Below the pieces are notes generated by a model. The model worked only from the letters and a program-made list of their open reading frames with translations, made no database searches and was not told the origin of the DNA. A stretch of 64,000 bases of DNA from Pseudomonadota bacterium (GTDB lineage Bacteria > Pseudomonadota > Gammaproteobacteria > Burkholderiales > Burkholderiaceae): positions 1-64,000 of the forward strand of contig CAUJJP010000071.1 in NCBI GenBank assembly GCA_963205525.1, written 5' to 3'. Positions 1-8,227 of this stretch are shown in pieces (position 1 is the stretch's first letter; every line of letters begins with the position of its first letter). A program made the translations under genes and the position numbers.

Positions 1-52
1 CTTGACCCCCACGGGGGGCGGGCTGGGCGCAGCCCGGTCCTGGGGGCCCTCA

Positions 53-215
53 GAGCCTGTGAAGGTATGAATCATGCCCGCGCCGGGGTGGCCCCGACAG
101 AGGGCCCACTCGTCGTTGCGAAGCTTCGCCGGGGCCCAACCCCGGCTGTGCTTCACGCCTGGATCGGGCCCGCTGTCGGGGCCTACGCGGGCATGAGTCA
201 TATCTCCACAGGCTC
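53..215. repeat. Long imperfect inverted repeat (MITE-like or large hairpin)
   Basis: The left arm is about 53-107 and the right arm about 166-215. Read as reverse complements, both arms begin GAGCCTGTG, continue through TATGA and TCATGCCCGC, and end in GGCCCCGACAG plus GGGCCC. They differ at a few bases and by one 5-base insertion in the left arm. The loop carries a perfect 12-base palindrome at 118-129. No ORF in this stretch looks like a real gene. The element could be a large bidirectional terminator, a MITE or a DNA hairpin; its copy number cannot be judged from one window. Confidence 0.7.
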
Positions 216-629
216 TCAGTGCAGCAAGGTCCCGGGCCTGGGCGCGTGCGCGCCGAAGGCCGTCTGCGCATCCTGCACCGCCTGTCCCTGCAGCGCCAGC
301 GCGGTCCAGCGCCCGACCAGCCGGCCCGCCACCTGGCGCAGCGCCGGGGGAATGGCGTCGTGCTGCTGCAACGCGCGCAGGTTGTGGGCGATGCGGCGCG
401 CACCGGCGCCCGGGGGCGCCGCAGGTGACGCGCCTGGGTGCGCCGCAGGTGACGCGCCGGGCGGCGCCGCAGGCGAAGCGCCTGGCGGCGCCAGTGGCTG
501 TGCGCCGGCCTCGGGGGCCGCGAGCTGACTCATCAGCATCAAGGTCGAAGCCAGCAGGCCGATCGGACAGGCGCGGGCGTGGTCGGCGCAGGGATCGGGT
601 TGCGGGTCGGGATCGGTGTCGTGGTTCAT
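216..629 (-). CDS. Small conserved-looking protein with CPIGLL motif
   Basis: This 137-residue protein starts with an Asp/Pro-rich segment followed by a CPIGLLAST motif. A Pro/Ala/Gly-rich linker comes next, built from 8-residue repeats of the type PPGASPAA. The C-terminal helical half (HNLRALQQHD...LRQVAGRL) resembles small uncharacterised Burkholderiales proteins that share the CPIGLL and LRQV features; this is from memory. The start is taken at the internal ATG (629) because the upstream in-frame extension looks non-coding. The gene lies downstream of the DUF2325 gene on the same strand, separated by about 250 bases full of hairpins, so co-transcription is uncertain. No enzymatic motif is visible. 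Confidence 0.55.
   Translation of the reverse strand: MNHDTDPDPQPDPCADHARACPIGLLASTLMLMSQLAAPEAGAQPLAPPGASPAAPPGASPAAHPGASPAAPPGAGARRIAHNLRALQQHDAIPPALRQVAGRLVGRWTALALQGQAVQDAQTAFGAHAPRPGTLLH
411..490. repeat. About 24-base tandem repeats inside the small ORF
   Basis: Roughly three diverged copies of a 24-base unit (GCGCCGCAGGTGACGCGCCT-like) lie in tandem. They encode the PPGASPAA linker repeats of the minus-strand protein. Because the unit is a multiple of three, copy-number change would lengthen or shorten the linker without breaking the frame. Confidence 0.6.
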
Positions 630-693
630 GGCGTGGAGTCGGTGCGCCGGGCGCAATGCAGTGAACAAGAAAACGCCGGGCCGCCCCAAGTCT

Positions 694-817
694 TCTTGAC
701 CCCCTCGGGGGGCCGAGCCCGGACGAATCACCGTCCACTGCGGACGGTGCTTCGCCTGGCGAGGGCCATCGGGCCTGCAAGCCCGATGGCGGGTCGGGCG
801 CAGCCCGGCCCTGGGGG
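694..817. repeat. Cluster of short hairpins and a duplicated GC-rich motif
   Basis: Two perfect hairpins occur here. One is ACCGTCC/GGACGGT at 730-748 with a 5-base loop; the other is GCCATCGGGC/GCCCGATGGC at 765-790 with a 6-base loop. The flanks repeat motifs from the window start: a CTTGACCCCC-N-CGGGGGG box at 694-712 matches 1-19, and a GGGCGCAGCCCGG-type box at 796-817 matches 25-46 with one change. They probably act as terminators or dispersed REP-like units downstream of the DUF2325 gene. Confidence 0.6.
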
Positions 818-885
818 TGAAACATGGATGGACTGCGGGCCGGAGGCAGCCGAGCGAAAGGGGCGCTCGGGCCGCTCGGGGCCGC

Positions 886-2166
886 TCAGGGCGGCAGCGC
901 GGCGGCGTCCGTCGGGTCGACCTGCGCCAGTGCGCGCGCCAGGGCGTGGCGGCTCGGCGACTCGACGAAGACGCAGCGCTTGCCGGTGCGCTTGCAGTGG
1001 TCCTTCACCCGCCAGTAGGCGTCGTGGCTGATGCAGCCGGTCTGGCAGATCACGAGGTCGGCGGCGGCCAGGGTCGCGTCCAGGCGCGCCGCGCTGTCCT
1101 CCTCGCCGCCGTCGTGGTGCAGGAAGCGGCCACCCGTGCCCTCGACCAGCGCGCGGTAGGCCGGCACGCTGGCGGTGCGGCCGCCCACGCACAGCACGGC
1201 ACGCTCGAGCAGCGTCGGCCAGGCCGGTGCCGGGGTCGGCGGCGTGGACGCTGCCGGCGGCGCGGACGCAGCCGGCTGCGCCGGCGGTTCGCGGTCGAAG
1301 CGGCGGCGCACGCTCACGCGCTGGCGGTCGAGTTCGTCCTCCAGCCGGGTGCAGCGGCGCTGCAGGCCCAGGATCTGATCGCGCAGGCCCTGGTTCTCGG
1401 CCGCCAGCGCCTGGCGCGTGGGCAGCGAAGGGGCCAGCCGCTGCCACTGCTCGAGCTGCTCGCGCAGCCCCTGCGCCTCGGTGGTGCGCAGCAAGGCTTG
1501 CGCACGCAGGCCGACGATGCCGCGCTGCAGGGCGTCGAGCTCGCGCGCGTGCTCGGCCGCCTGCTGGGCGGCACGCGCCTGCGCCTGCGCGAGCTGCTGG
1601 CCGAGGACGGCGTTCTCGTCGGCCAGCGCCTGCATCCGCCGGGCGTCGACCCGGGTCGCCATGCCGACCTGGTGCTGCAGCATGTGGACCTCGCCGAGCA
1701 CGCGCTGGGCCAGCTCCTCGCCACAGCGCGGGTGCGTCAGCAAGGCCCAGAAGGCGCCCGGCAGTTCGCCGGCCTCGCACTGCTCGCGCCACCACTGGGC
1801 GAGCGCGGCCTCGCTCTTGAGCCGCGCCGCGCGCTGCAGTGCGAGCGCGTAGCGCAGCTCCAGCGCCTTGTGCACGCGCTCGGCCAGCGCGCTGCGGCTG
1901 CGGCACTCGGTGATCACGCCACAGTGCAGCTCGTGGTCGTCGGCCATCAGCCGCTCGCCGAAGGCCTTGTCCGCCAGCCGGCGCAGCACCGCGATCGGCA
2001 TGCACACGCCGATCACCGGGCACAGGGTGTGCGCCGGCAGCTCCCACAGGCGGCGCCGTCGCGAGCCGGTGGCGCGCGCCGCGTCCTGCGCCTGGGCACA
2101 GCAGGCATAGTCCGCAGGGGCCGCAGGGGCCGCAAGGGCGGTTCGGGCGGGCAGGTCATGGTCCAT
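886..2166 (-). CDS. DUF2325 domain-containing protein
   Basis: This is a 426-residue protein. A conserved N-terminal part contains WELPAHTLCP and a Cys-Met-Pro segment. A long Ala/Gln/Glu/Arg-rich coiled coil occupies roughly residues 130-290, followed by a Pro/Ala linker. The last 100 or so residues form a DUF2325 domain, recognisable from VLCVGGR, FLHHDGGEED, a CQTGCISHDAYW-like segment and a closing CVFVESPS motif. The biochemical role of DUF2325 is not established. The start at 2166 (MDHDLPA) is preferred over an upstream ATG. The gene follows an unknown ORF and hemP on the same strand, downstream of a Fur-like box, so iron-responsive expression is plausible. A Rossmann-like fold is an inference only. 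Confidence 0.85.
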   Translation of the reverse strand: MDHDLPARTALAAPAAPADYACCAQAQDAARATGSRRRRLWELPAHTLCPVIGVCMPIAVLRRLADKAFGERLMADDHELHCGVITECRSRSALAERVHKALELRYALALQRAARLKSEAALAQWWREQCEAGELPGAFWALLTHPRCGEELAQRVLGEVHMLQHQVGMATRVDARRMQALADENAVLGQQLAQAQARAAQQAAEHARELDALQRGIVGLRAQALLRTTEAQGLREQLEQWQRLAPSLPTRQALAAENQGLRDQILGLQRRCTRLEDELDRQRVSVRRRFDREPPAQPAASAPPAASTPPTPAPAWPTLLERAVLCVGGRTASVPAYRALVEGTGGRFLHHDGGEEDSAARLDATLAAADLVICQTGCISHDAYWRVKDHCKRTGKRCVFVESPSRHALARALAQVDPTDAAALPP

Positions 2167-2226
2167 GGTCGGGTTCCGGGATCGGGGGTCGGGATCGGGT
2201 GGTTCGGGTGGGTGCGCGCGCACCCG

Positions 2227-2835
2227 TCAGGGGTCCAGCCCGAGCTCGCACAGCGCCAGCGGCGGCTGGCCGTGCCAGAGCTCCAGCAGCAGGCCGCGCA
2301 GACGCCAGCCGGCACCGACAGCCGCCAGCGGCCGGTGCAGGGCGTCCAGCCGCAGCCGCCGGTGGTGGTGCGCCAGCTGCGCGGGGTCGCGCAGGCAGTG
2401 CAGGACGGCGCCGTCGCTCACCTGCACGAGAAGGCTGCTGCCGGCCGGCAGGCGATCCGCGAGCTCGCGCCACAGCCGCCAGCGCCGCCCACGCGGCTGG
2501 CTGTCGTCGAGGTCCAGCGCCAGCACCGGCCACTGAGCCGACGCCGCGGCCGGGCCGCTGCGCAGGCACTCGGCAGCGGCGACCACACCGACGCCGCGTC
2601 CGACGCCCTGGCCGTGCCGCCTGTGGCGCTCGCCGTGACGGCGCACCACGGCCTCGGTGCATGTCAGCAGCGCCTGGCGCACACGCGGGTCCGCGGCCCA
2701 TGCCGGGGCGCAGACAGCGGTCGGCCCGACCGCGTGCGCACCGGGGTCCGCGCCGGTCGCCGCATCGGCGACGGCGCCCGTCACGGGCAGCCGGGCGGCT
2801 AGCACCGCCGTCGCAGCAGACCGGGTCTCGCGCAT
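2227..2835 (-). CDS. Hypothetical protein in the hemP operon
   Basis: This 202-residue protein is not recognised. The N-terminal third is Ala-rich with no clear signal peptide. The central part holds several His/Arg residues and a segment VLALDLDDSQ, followed by a Leu/Arg-rich region ending in LLLELWHGQPPLALCELGLDP. It starts 16 bases after the hemP stop and ends about 60 bases before the DUF2325 start, consistent with one transcript. No strong Shine-Dalgarno sequence was seen before the ATG at 2835, so the start could be internal. The protein may be linked to haem or iron handling by position only. Confidence 0.55.
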   Translation of the reverse strand: MRETRSAATAVLAARLPVTGAVADAATGADPGAHAVGPTAVCAPAWAADPRVRQALLTCTEAVVRRHGERHRRHGQGVGRGVGVVAAAECLRSGPAAASAQWPVLALDLDDSQPRGRRWRLWRELADRLPAGSSLLVQVSDGAVLHCLRDPAQLAHHHRRLRLDALHRPLAAVGAGWRLRGLLLELWHGQPPLALCELGLDP

Positions 2836-2851
2836 GGCGCCGACCGCGGGG

Positions 2852-3073
2852 CTACTTGGTGAGGATGAGCTTGCCCATCGCCGTCAGGCGCAGGCGATAG
2901 ACGGCGTCGCCGTGCAGGATCTCCAGCTCGCGGCCGCCTTCGAGCAGGCTGCGGCTGTTCGTGCGTGGCACGCTGCGCAGCGGCGTGGCCGCCACGCCGT
3001 GGTGCAGGGCTGGGAGGCCTTCGGACGCAGCGGGTCCGAAGGCGGCTTCGCGGGGGCTGAACTGTTCACTCAT
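2852..3073 (-). CDS. hemP: Hemin uptake protein HemP/HmuP family
   Basis: This is a 73-residue protein. Its C-terminal half carries the HemP family signature: a Ser-Arg-Ser-Leu-Leu segment, then GGRELEILHGDAVYRLRLT, and a terminal GKLILTK. Family members are small cytoplasmic proteins found in haem-uptake loci, and HmuP activates haem receptor genes in rhizobia. The start at 3073 (MSEQFSP) is chosen because the 10 upstream in-frame codons overlap the Fur-like operator. No TonB receptor or haem ABC transporter follows, so the gene is separated from the usual uptake genes. Confidence 0.88.
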   Translation of the reverse strand: MSEQFSPREAAFGPAASEGLPALHHGVAATPLRSVPRTNSRSLLEGGRELEILHGDAVYRLRLTAMGKLILTK

Positions 3074-3083
3074 GAGACTAACA

Positions 3084-3104
3084 TTAATGCGAACCGTTCT
3101 CATT
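3084..3104 (-). promoter_or_regulatory. Candidate Fur box upstream of hemP
   Basis: The minus-strand sequence AATGAGAACGGTTCGCATTAA lies immediately before the hemP start. It contains the ATGAGAA...TTCGCATT dyad typical of betaproteobacterial Fur operators. A related core (GAA, CCGT, CTCA elements) occurs before the bfd-fur operon at 7817-7839. This predicts repression of hemP and probably the downstream genes by iron-loaded Fur. Confidence 0.65.
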
Positions 3105-3543
3105 CCATATAGGTAGAAACCACTATCACCGCATGCTCATTCGGGCGCAGGCCTTCCTGCGGCGGCCCAGGTGACGGCCGCCGGGGTCGCTGCGCCATGG
3201 CGTGCCGCAGCGCCAAATGGACATTTGGGCATTTGGGCATTCACCCGGCGAGGCGCACGGCGACGACGTGCTTGCGTGGCGGCCTGCCCTTCTCACGCTC
3301 CTGTCACCCCCAGGCCCGCCGGCGTCAATGAGCGGTCAACTGCCGGCTCAGGTCGAAGCGTCCCGCAACGGACAGGGGCCCCGCCGCCAAGCCCGGCCGG
3401 CCAAGGCCGAGGGCGTCGCTCGCCCTGCCGCGCACCTGGCCCAGATCGATGGCAAGCCGCAGCGCACGCTGACCTCGGGGTCTGCTGCTGCATCCTGACG
3501 GGTGCACAATTGCATCATTTCACGCATCATCCGGAGCTCGCGC
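3105..3543. other. Gene-poor stretch before vapBC
   Basis: About 440 bases hold no convincing gene; the open frames on both strands have no recognisable domain and poor starts. A short direct repeat (CATTTGGG twice) lies near 3222-3240. Two direct GCATCAT repeats at 3512-3518 and 3524-3530 sit just before the antitoxin start and are candidate TA operator half-sites. Confidence 0.5.
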
Positions 3544-3756
3544 ATGCGCACCACCGTCACACTGGATGACGGCCTGTACCAGCAGGCGCTGGAACTGGCC
3601 GCCCCGGGCATGGACAAGGGAGAGCTGTTCCGCGAGGCCTTGCGGACGTTCGTGCGCGTGCAGTCGGCCAAGCGCCTCGCAGCGCTGGGCGGCAAGGCGC
3701 CGCAGATGCAGCAGGTCCCGCGCCGACGCGCAGCGCCAACGGGTCAGGGCAGCTAG
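3544..3756 (+). CDS. VapB-type antitoxin
   Basis: This 70-residue protein starts [19 protein letters not shown], the ribbon-helix-helix opening of VapB/DUF2191 antitoxins that bind their own promoter and wrap the cognate PIN toxin. A GGAG ribosome-binding site lies 7 bases before the ATG. The Arg/Lys/Pro-rich C-terminus is the expected toxin-binding tail. It precedes the toxin by 16 bases. It is expected to repress the operon together with VapC, probably through the GCATCAT direct repeats upstream. Confidence 0.85.
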   Translation: MRTTVTLDDGLYQQALELAAPGMDKGELFREALRTFVRVQSAKRLAALGGKAPQMQQVPRRRAAPTGQGS

Positions 3757-3772
3757 TCAGGGCAGGCAGCCG

Positions 3773-4141
3773 ATGGACATCCTGGTGGACACCAGCGTCT
3801 GGGTGTCTCACTTTCGCCGCAGGAATTCCGATCTCGTGAGCCTGCTGGTGAGCGACGCGGTGCTGATCCATCCATTCGTGCTGACCGAGTTGGCCTGCGG
3901 CACGCCACCTGCGCCACGCCAGCGCACACTGGCCGATCTGGCGCGATTGCGCGCGGCGCAGCAGGCCAGCCAGCCGGAGGTGTTGGCGTTCATCGAACGC
4001 GAGCAGCTCTACGGACGGGGTTGCGGCCTGGTGGACATGAGCCTTCTGGCCTCCACCCGGCTGACGCCGGGCGCACGCCTGTGGACGCTCGACAAACCAC
4101 TGGCTGCGCTGGCAGCGCGCTTTGACGTGGGGTGGGTCTGA
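3773..4141 (+). CDS. VapC-type PIN-domain ribonuclease toxin
   Basis: This 122-residue PIN-domain protein starts MDILVDTSVWVSHFR, with the first catalytic Asp in the VDTSVW motif. A conserved Glu lies in the LTELACG segment, and later acidic residues are in GLVDMSLLAS and LWTLDKPL. Such toxins cleave tRNA or rRNA when freed from VapB. The length and all acidic positions look intact, so the toxin is probably functional. The ATG at 3773 is the only start that fits the family. The pair stands alone between hemP and panB and looks like an acquired module. Confidence 0.88.
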   Translation: MDILVDTSVWVSHFRRRNSDLVSLLVSDAVLIHPFVLTELACGTPPAPRQRTLADLARLRAAQQASQPEVLAFIEREQLYGRGCGLVDMSLLASTRLTPGARLWTLDKPLAALAARFDVGWV

Positions 4142-4571
4142 AGCGAAGCGAGCTCGAGCCCGCGAGTGGACGCCGACGACTTCTCTGTCGTGGCGTCCTG
4201 TTCCCGGATGGTCGGCCGCCGTCCGCATCGCTCCAGCCTCGGTTCCGGTCTCCACTGGAGTGCATGAAGGAGGTCGGCGCAGGCCTGCCCTCATCCGAAA
4301 CCGGCGTGCGCTGACGCACCGAGGCTGCACCGAGGCATCGCGGCACGCGCCGGCCGCGGCACATTCGGGCTGGCGTTTGTGCTGCAACGCAGCATAATCC
4401 GCTACCCCCTCCCGATGCGGCGCACCGGCGACACCCTCGCCAGGCATCCGTCGCCCTTCTTCCGGTCCGTGCCGGACCGCCTCGCCCGGATGCAGACCGC
4501 CGGCCGGAAGAAGCCAGACCGTCGCCACCTGCGCCGACTGCCGTCTCCACCGCCTCACCGCCGGGACCTGC
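4142..4571. promoter_or_regulatory. Upstream region of panBC with a CTGC-N3-GCAG palindrome
   Basis: A 430-base non-coding stretch. GCTGC-AAC-GCAGC at 4381-4393 is a perfect dyad followed directly by CATAAT (4393-4398), a possible -10 element. The form CTGC-N3-GCAG matches the published target of the PHB regulator PhaR in Paracoccus; here it precedes a pantothenate operon, so the relevant regulator is unknown. No gene is supported in the stretch. Confidence 0.4.
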
Positions 4572-6258
<1,687 letters not shown>

Positions 6259-6314
6259 AGCGGGCGCCGTGTGGCGACGCTGTCGGCACCGCCGCGAAGG
6301 TCTAGCATCGCGCC

Positions 6315-7016
6315 ATGAAGCACGCCATCGACACCCGCTGGATCCCGCTCGGCACCCCGGGCTTCGAGGGCCTGCTCGCCCTGCCCCCGGCCGGCCAGGG
6401 GCCGGGCCTGCTGCTGTGGCAGGAGATCTTCGGCGTCAACGCCCACATCCGCCGGGTCGCCGAGCAGTACGCGCTGGCGGGCTTCACGGTGCTCGCACCC
6501 GACGTCTTCTGGCGCAGCCAGCCGCGGCTGGAACTGGGCTACGACGCCGAAGCCGTCGCACGCGGCCGCACGCTCAAGGCTGCCTGCACGGCGCAGACCC
6601 TGCGCGCCGACCTCGACGCCGCCGCCGCCGCCCTGCGCGCGCTGCCGCACACGCGCGGCAGCGGCATCGGCAGCGTCGGCTACTGCTTCGGCGGCCAGCT
6701 CGCCTTCCTGAGTGCGGCCTGGTGCGGCACCCGCGCCGCGGTGAGCTACTACGGCGGCGGCATCGAGGACCAGCTCGCGCACGCTCCGGCAGTCCAGGGC
6801 GACCTGCTGCTGCACTACGCGGGCGAAGACGCGCACATCCCGGCGCCGGCCGTGCAGCGGGTGCGCGAGGCCACGGCCAAGCCCGGCAGCGCCTGCCACG
6901 TCTACCCCGGCACCCAGCACGGCTTCAACTGCTGGGAACGCGCAAGCTACGCGCCGGGCGCCGCGGCGCTGGCGCTCGGGCGCAGCCTGCAGTTCCTGGC
7001 CGAGCGCCTGTTCTAG
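6315..7016 (+). CDS. Dienelactone hydrolase family protein
   Basis: This 233-residue alpha/beta hydrolase has the dienelactone-hydrolase triad. The nucleophile Cys124 is in GYCFGG, Asp172 is in AGEDAHIP and His202 is in TQHGFNC. Glu36 in WQEIFG is the residue that shields the Cys in this family. Characterised members open dienelactones in chlorocatechol degradation, but most genomic copies have unknown substrates. It is cytoplasmic, with no signal peptide. It lies 56 bases after panC on the same strand and converges with fur; the pathway link to panBC is not evident. Confidence 0.88.
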   Translation: MKHAIDTRWIPLGTPGFEGLLALPPAGQGPGLLLWQEIFGVNAHIRRVAEQYALAGFTVLAPDVFWRSQPRLELGYDAEAVARGRTLKAACTAQTLRADLDAAAAALRALPHTRGSGIGSVGYCFGGQLAFLSAAWCGTRAAVSYYGGGIEDQLAHAPAVQGDLLLHYAGEDAHIPAPAVQRVREATAKPGSACHVYPGTQHGFNCWERASYAPGAAALALGRSLQFLAERLF

Positions 7017-7050
7017 GCATCGGGACGCCGGCCGAGCGCCAGCGCCGCCC

Positions 7051-7090
7051 GCGTTCAGGCCTGGCAGTGCGCGCTCAGGCCTGGCAGTGC
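7051..7090. repeat. 20-base tandem duplication at the fur 3' end
   Basis: GCG(T/C)TCAGGCCTGGCAGTGC occurs twice in direct tandem, at 7051-7070 and 7071-7090. One copy holds the fur stop and last codons; the other is a downstream duplicate. It looks like a recent local duplication and does not alter the protein. Confidence 0.75.
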
Positions 7091-7560
7091 GCGCACAGGC
7101 CGTACAGCGACAGCCGGTGTTCGACGAGCGCATAGCCGCGCGCGGCGGCCACGGCGCGCTGGCGCTGCTCGATCGCCTCGTCGAAGAACTCCTCCACGCG
7201 CGCGCAGCGCACGCAGATCAGGTGGTCGTGGTGCGGGCCGTCGTCGATCTCGAACACCGCCTTGCCGCCGTTGAAGCTGGTCCGGCGCACGATGCCGGCC
7301 TGCTCCAGCTGCGCCAGCACGCGGTAGACGGTGGCCAGGCCGACGTCGTCGCCACCGGCCGCGAGGTCGCGGTACAGCTCGTCGGCGCTCCAGTGGCGCC
7401 GGCCACCGGTGCGCAGCAGGTGCAGCACCTTGCGCCGCGGCGCGGTCGAGCGCAGGCCCAGCCCGCGCAGGCCAGCGTCCGGGTCGACCACGGGATCGCC
7501 GCTGACGCGGTCGGCCGCGGGTTCGAGGGGAACGATGGGATCGTCGTCGCGCGTGCTCAT
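7075..7560 (-). CDS. fur: Ferric uptake regulator Fur
   Basis: This 161-residue Fur-family repressor carries the winged-helix segment HWSADELYRDL...GLATVYRVLAQL. The metal site HHDH is at 110-113, with two CxxC pairs at Cys116/119 and Cys156/159 for structural zinc. The ISL-like helix (VEEFFDE) supports Fur rather than Zur. The N-terminus carries about 25 extra residues before the conserved core. The start at 7560 overlaps the bfd stop by one base (TGATG), so the two are translationally coupled. The bfd promoter carries a Fur-like box, suggesting autoregulation. Confidence 0.92.
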   Translation of the reverse strand: MSTRDDDPIVPLEPAADRVSGDPVVDPDAGLRGLGLRSTAPRRKVLHLLRTGGRRHWSADELYRDLAAGGDDVGLATVYRVLAQLEQAGIVRRTSFNGGKAVFEIDDGPHHDHLICVRCARVEEFFDEAIEQRQRAVAAARGYALVEHRLSLYGLCAHCQA

Positions 7561-7772
7561 CAGGCCGCGGCAGCCAGCATGGGCATGCTGGACCGCGCCC
7601 CGCAGCACGAGGCAAGCGCCTGATCGAAGACGTCCTGCGCGCAATCCTGGCAGCAGCCGCAGGAAGACGCGACCCGGGTGTCGTCCTGCAACTGCTCGAA
7701 GCAGCGCGTGCCGGAACCCACCTCGCGCTGGATGTCGCGGTCGGAAATGCGGTGGCAGAGGCAGACGATCAT
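7560..7772 (-). CDS. bfd: Bacterioferritin-associated ferredoxin
   Basis: This 70-residue [2Fe-2S] protein of the Bfd/BFD-like family starts MIVCLCHRISDRDI. Cys4 and Cys6 form the first ligand pair and the SSCGCCQDC cluster at 38-44 supplies the second. Bfd donates electrons to bacterioferritin to mobilise stored iron. The longer open frame upstream is dismissed because homology begins exactly at the Met at 7772. It is the first gene of a bfd-fur operon. The partner bacterioferritin gene lies 1.3 kb away rather than adjacent. Confidence 0.92.
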   Translation of the reverse strand: MIVCLCHRISDRDIQREVGSGTRCFEQLQDDTRVASSCGCCQDCAQDVFDQALASCCGARSSMPMLAAAA

Positions 7773-7816
7773 CTTGTGTCCCAGGGATCCGATGAAGCTG
7801 GGGTCCATGCTATCGC

Positions 7817-7839
7817 AAACAAGAATCCGTCTCAATAAG
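7817..7839 (-). promoter_or_regulatory. Candidate Fur box upstream of bfd-fur
   Basis: The stretch contains AAGAATCCGTCTCAATAAG, an AT-rich dyad about 45 bases before the bfd start. It shares the GAA..CCGT..CTCA core with the hemP operator at 3084-3104. It is the most AT-rich part of this promoter. It is proposed as the site of Fur autoregulation. Confidence 0.55.
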
Positions 7840-8203
7840 ATTTTTGCTTTTCTGTCTCGTTGTTGCGGGCATTGAAACGAGTCCGCGCGAAGTACCCCGG
7901 TCGGCGTCGGTGGCATGGCGAAGCACGCGGCCCGACCACTGACCCTGGATCCGGCAGTTGACCGCTCCTCTGGGCAGGATTCCCCTGGGTTTTCAAGCAC
8001 TTATGGCGTCGACGCCGTTCACCTCATGGGTGAACCCGCTACGCACCCGATCGAGCCACGCTGCGGCGCGCGGGCGGTGTTGCTCCTCCTTGCGGGCATG
8101 AGCCCGCCGCGTCGTCGCGCCTTGCCAGCACACCGCAGCGCAGCCCGCTCGGGCACGTCCAACTGCCGGATCTAGGCTGACCCCGGGCACCATGGCGAAA
8201 CTC
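7840..8203. other. Divergent intergenic region between bfd and the DUF2239 gene
   Basis: No gene is supported. Two clean hairpins are visible: GTTCACC/GGTGAAC at 8017-8035 and GCGGGC/GCCCGC around 8093-8108. Neither has a following T-run, so they may be mRNA leader structures or weak terminators. Confidence 0.45.
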
Positions 8204-8221
8204 ATATTGCCCTGGTAATAT
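8204..8221. promoter_or_regulatory. Palindromic operator candidate before the DUF2239 gene
   Basis: The 18-base sequence follows the pattern ATATT-n-CC-nn-GG-n-AATAT. It is a near-perfect dyad in an otherwise GC-rich region and ends 6 bases before the start codon. Its symmetry and position suggest a repressor site, possibly autoregulatory. Confidence 0.5.
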
Positions 8222-8227
8222 TTGCGA

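Noticed and set aside
53..215. Integron attC site
   Set aside because: The palindrome lacks recognisable R'/R'' core sites with AAC/GTT boxes and there is no integrase or cassette series.
3990..4550. Minus-strand open frame opposite vapC and the panB upstream region
   Set aside because: Arg/Gly/Ser-rich shadow with no family resemblance; it overlaps the intact vapC.
4379..4571. Plus-strand leader frame starting [12 protein letters not shown] before panB
   Set aside because: It runs on out of frame through panB as a shadow; the panB ATG at 4572 is well supported, so the leader is treated as non-coding.
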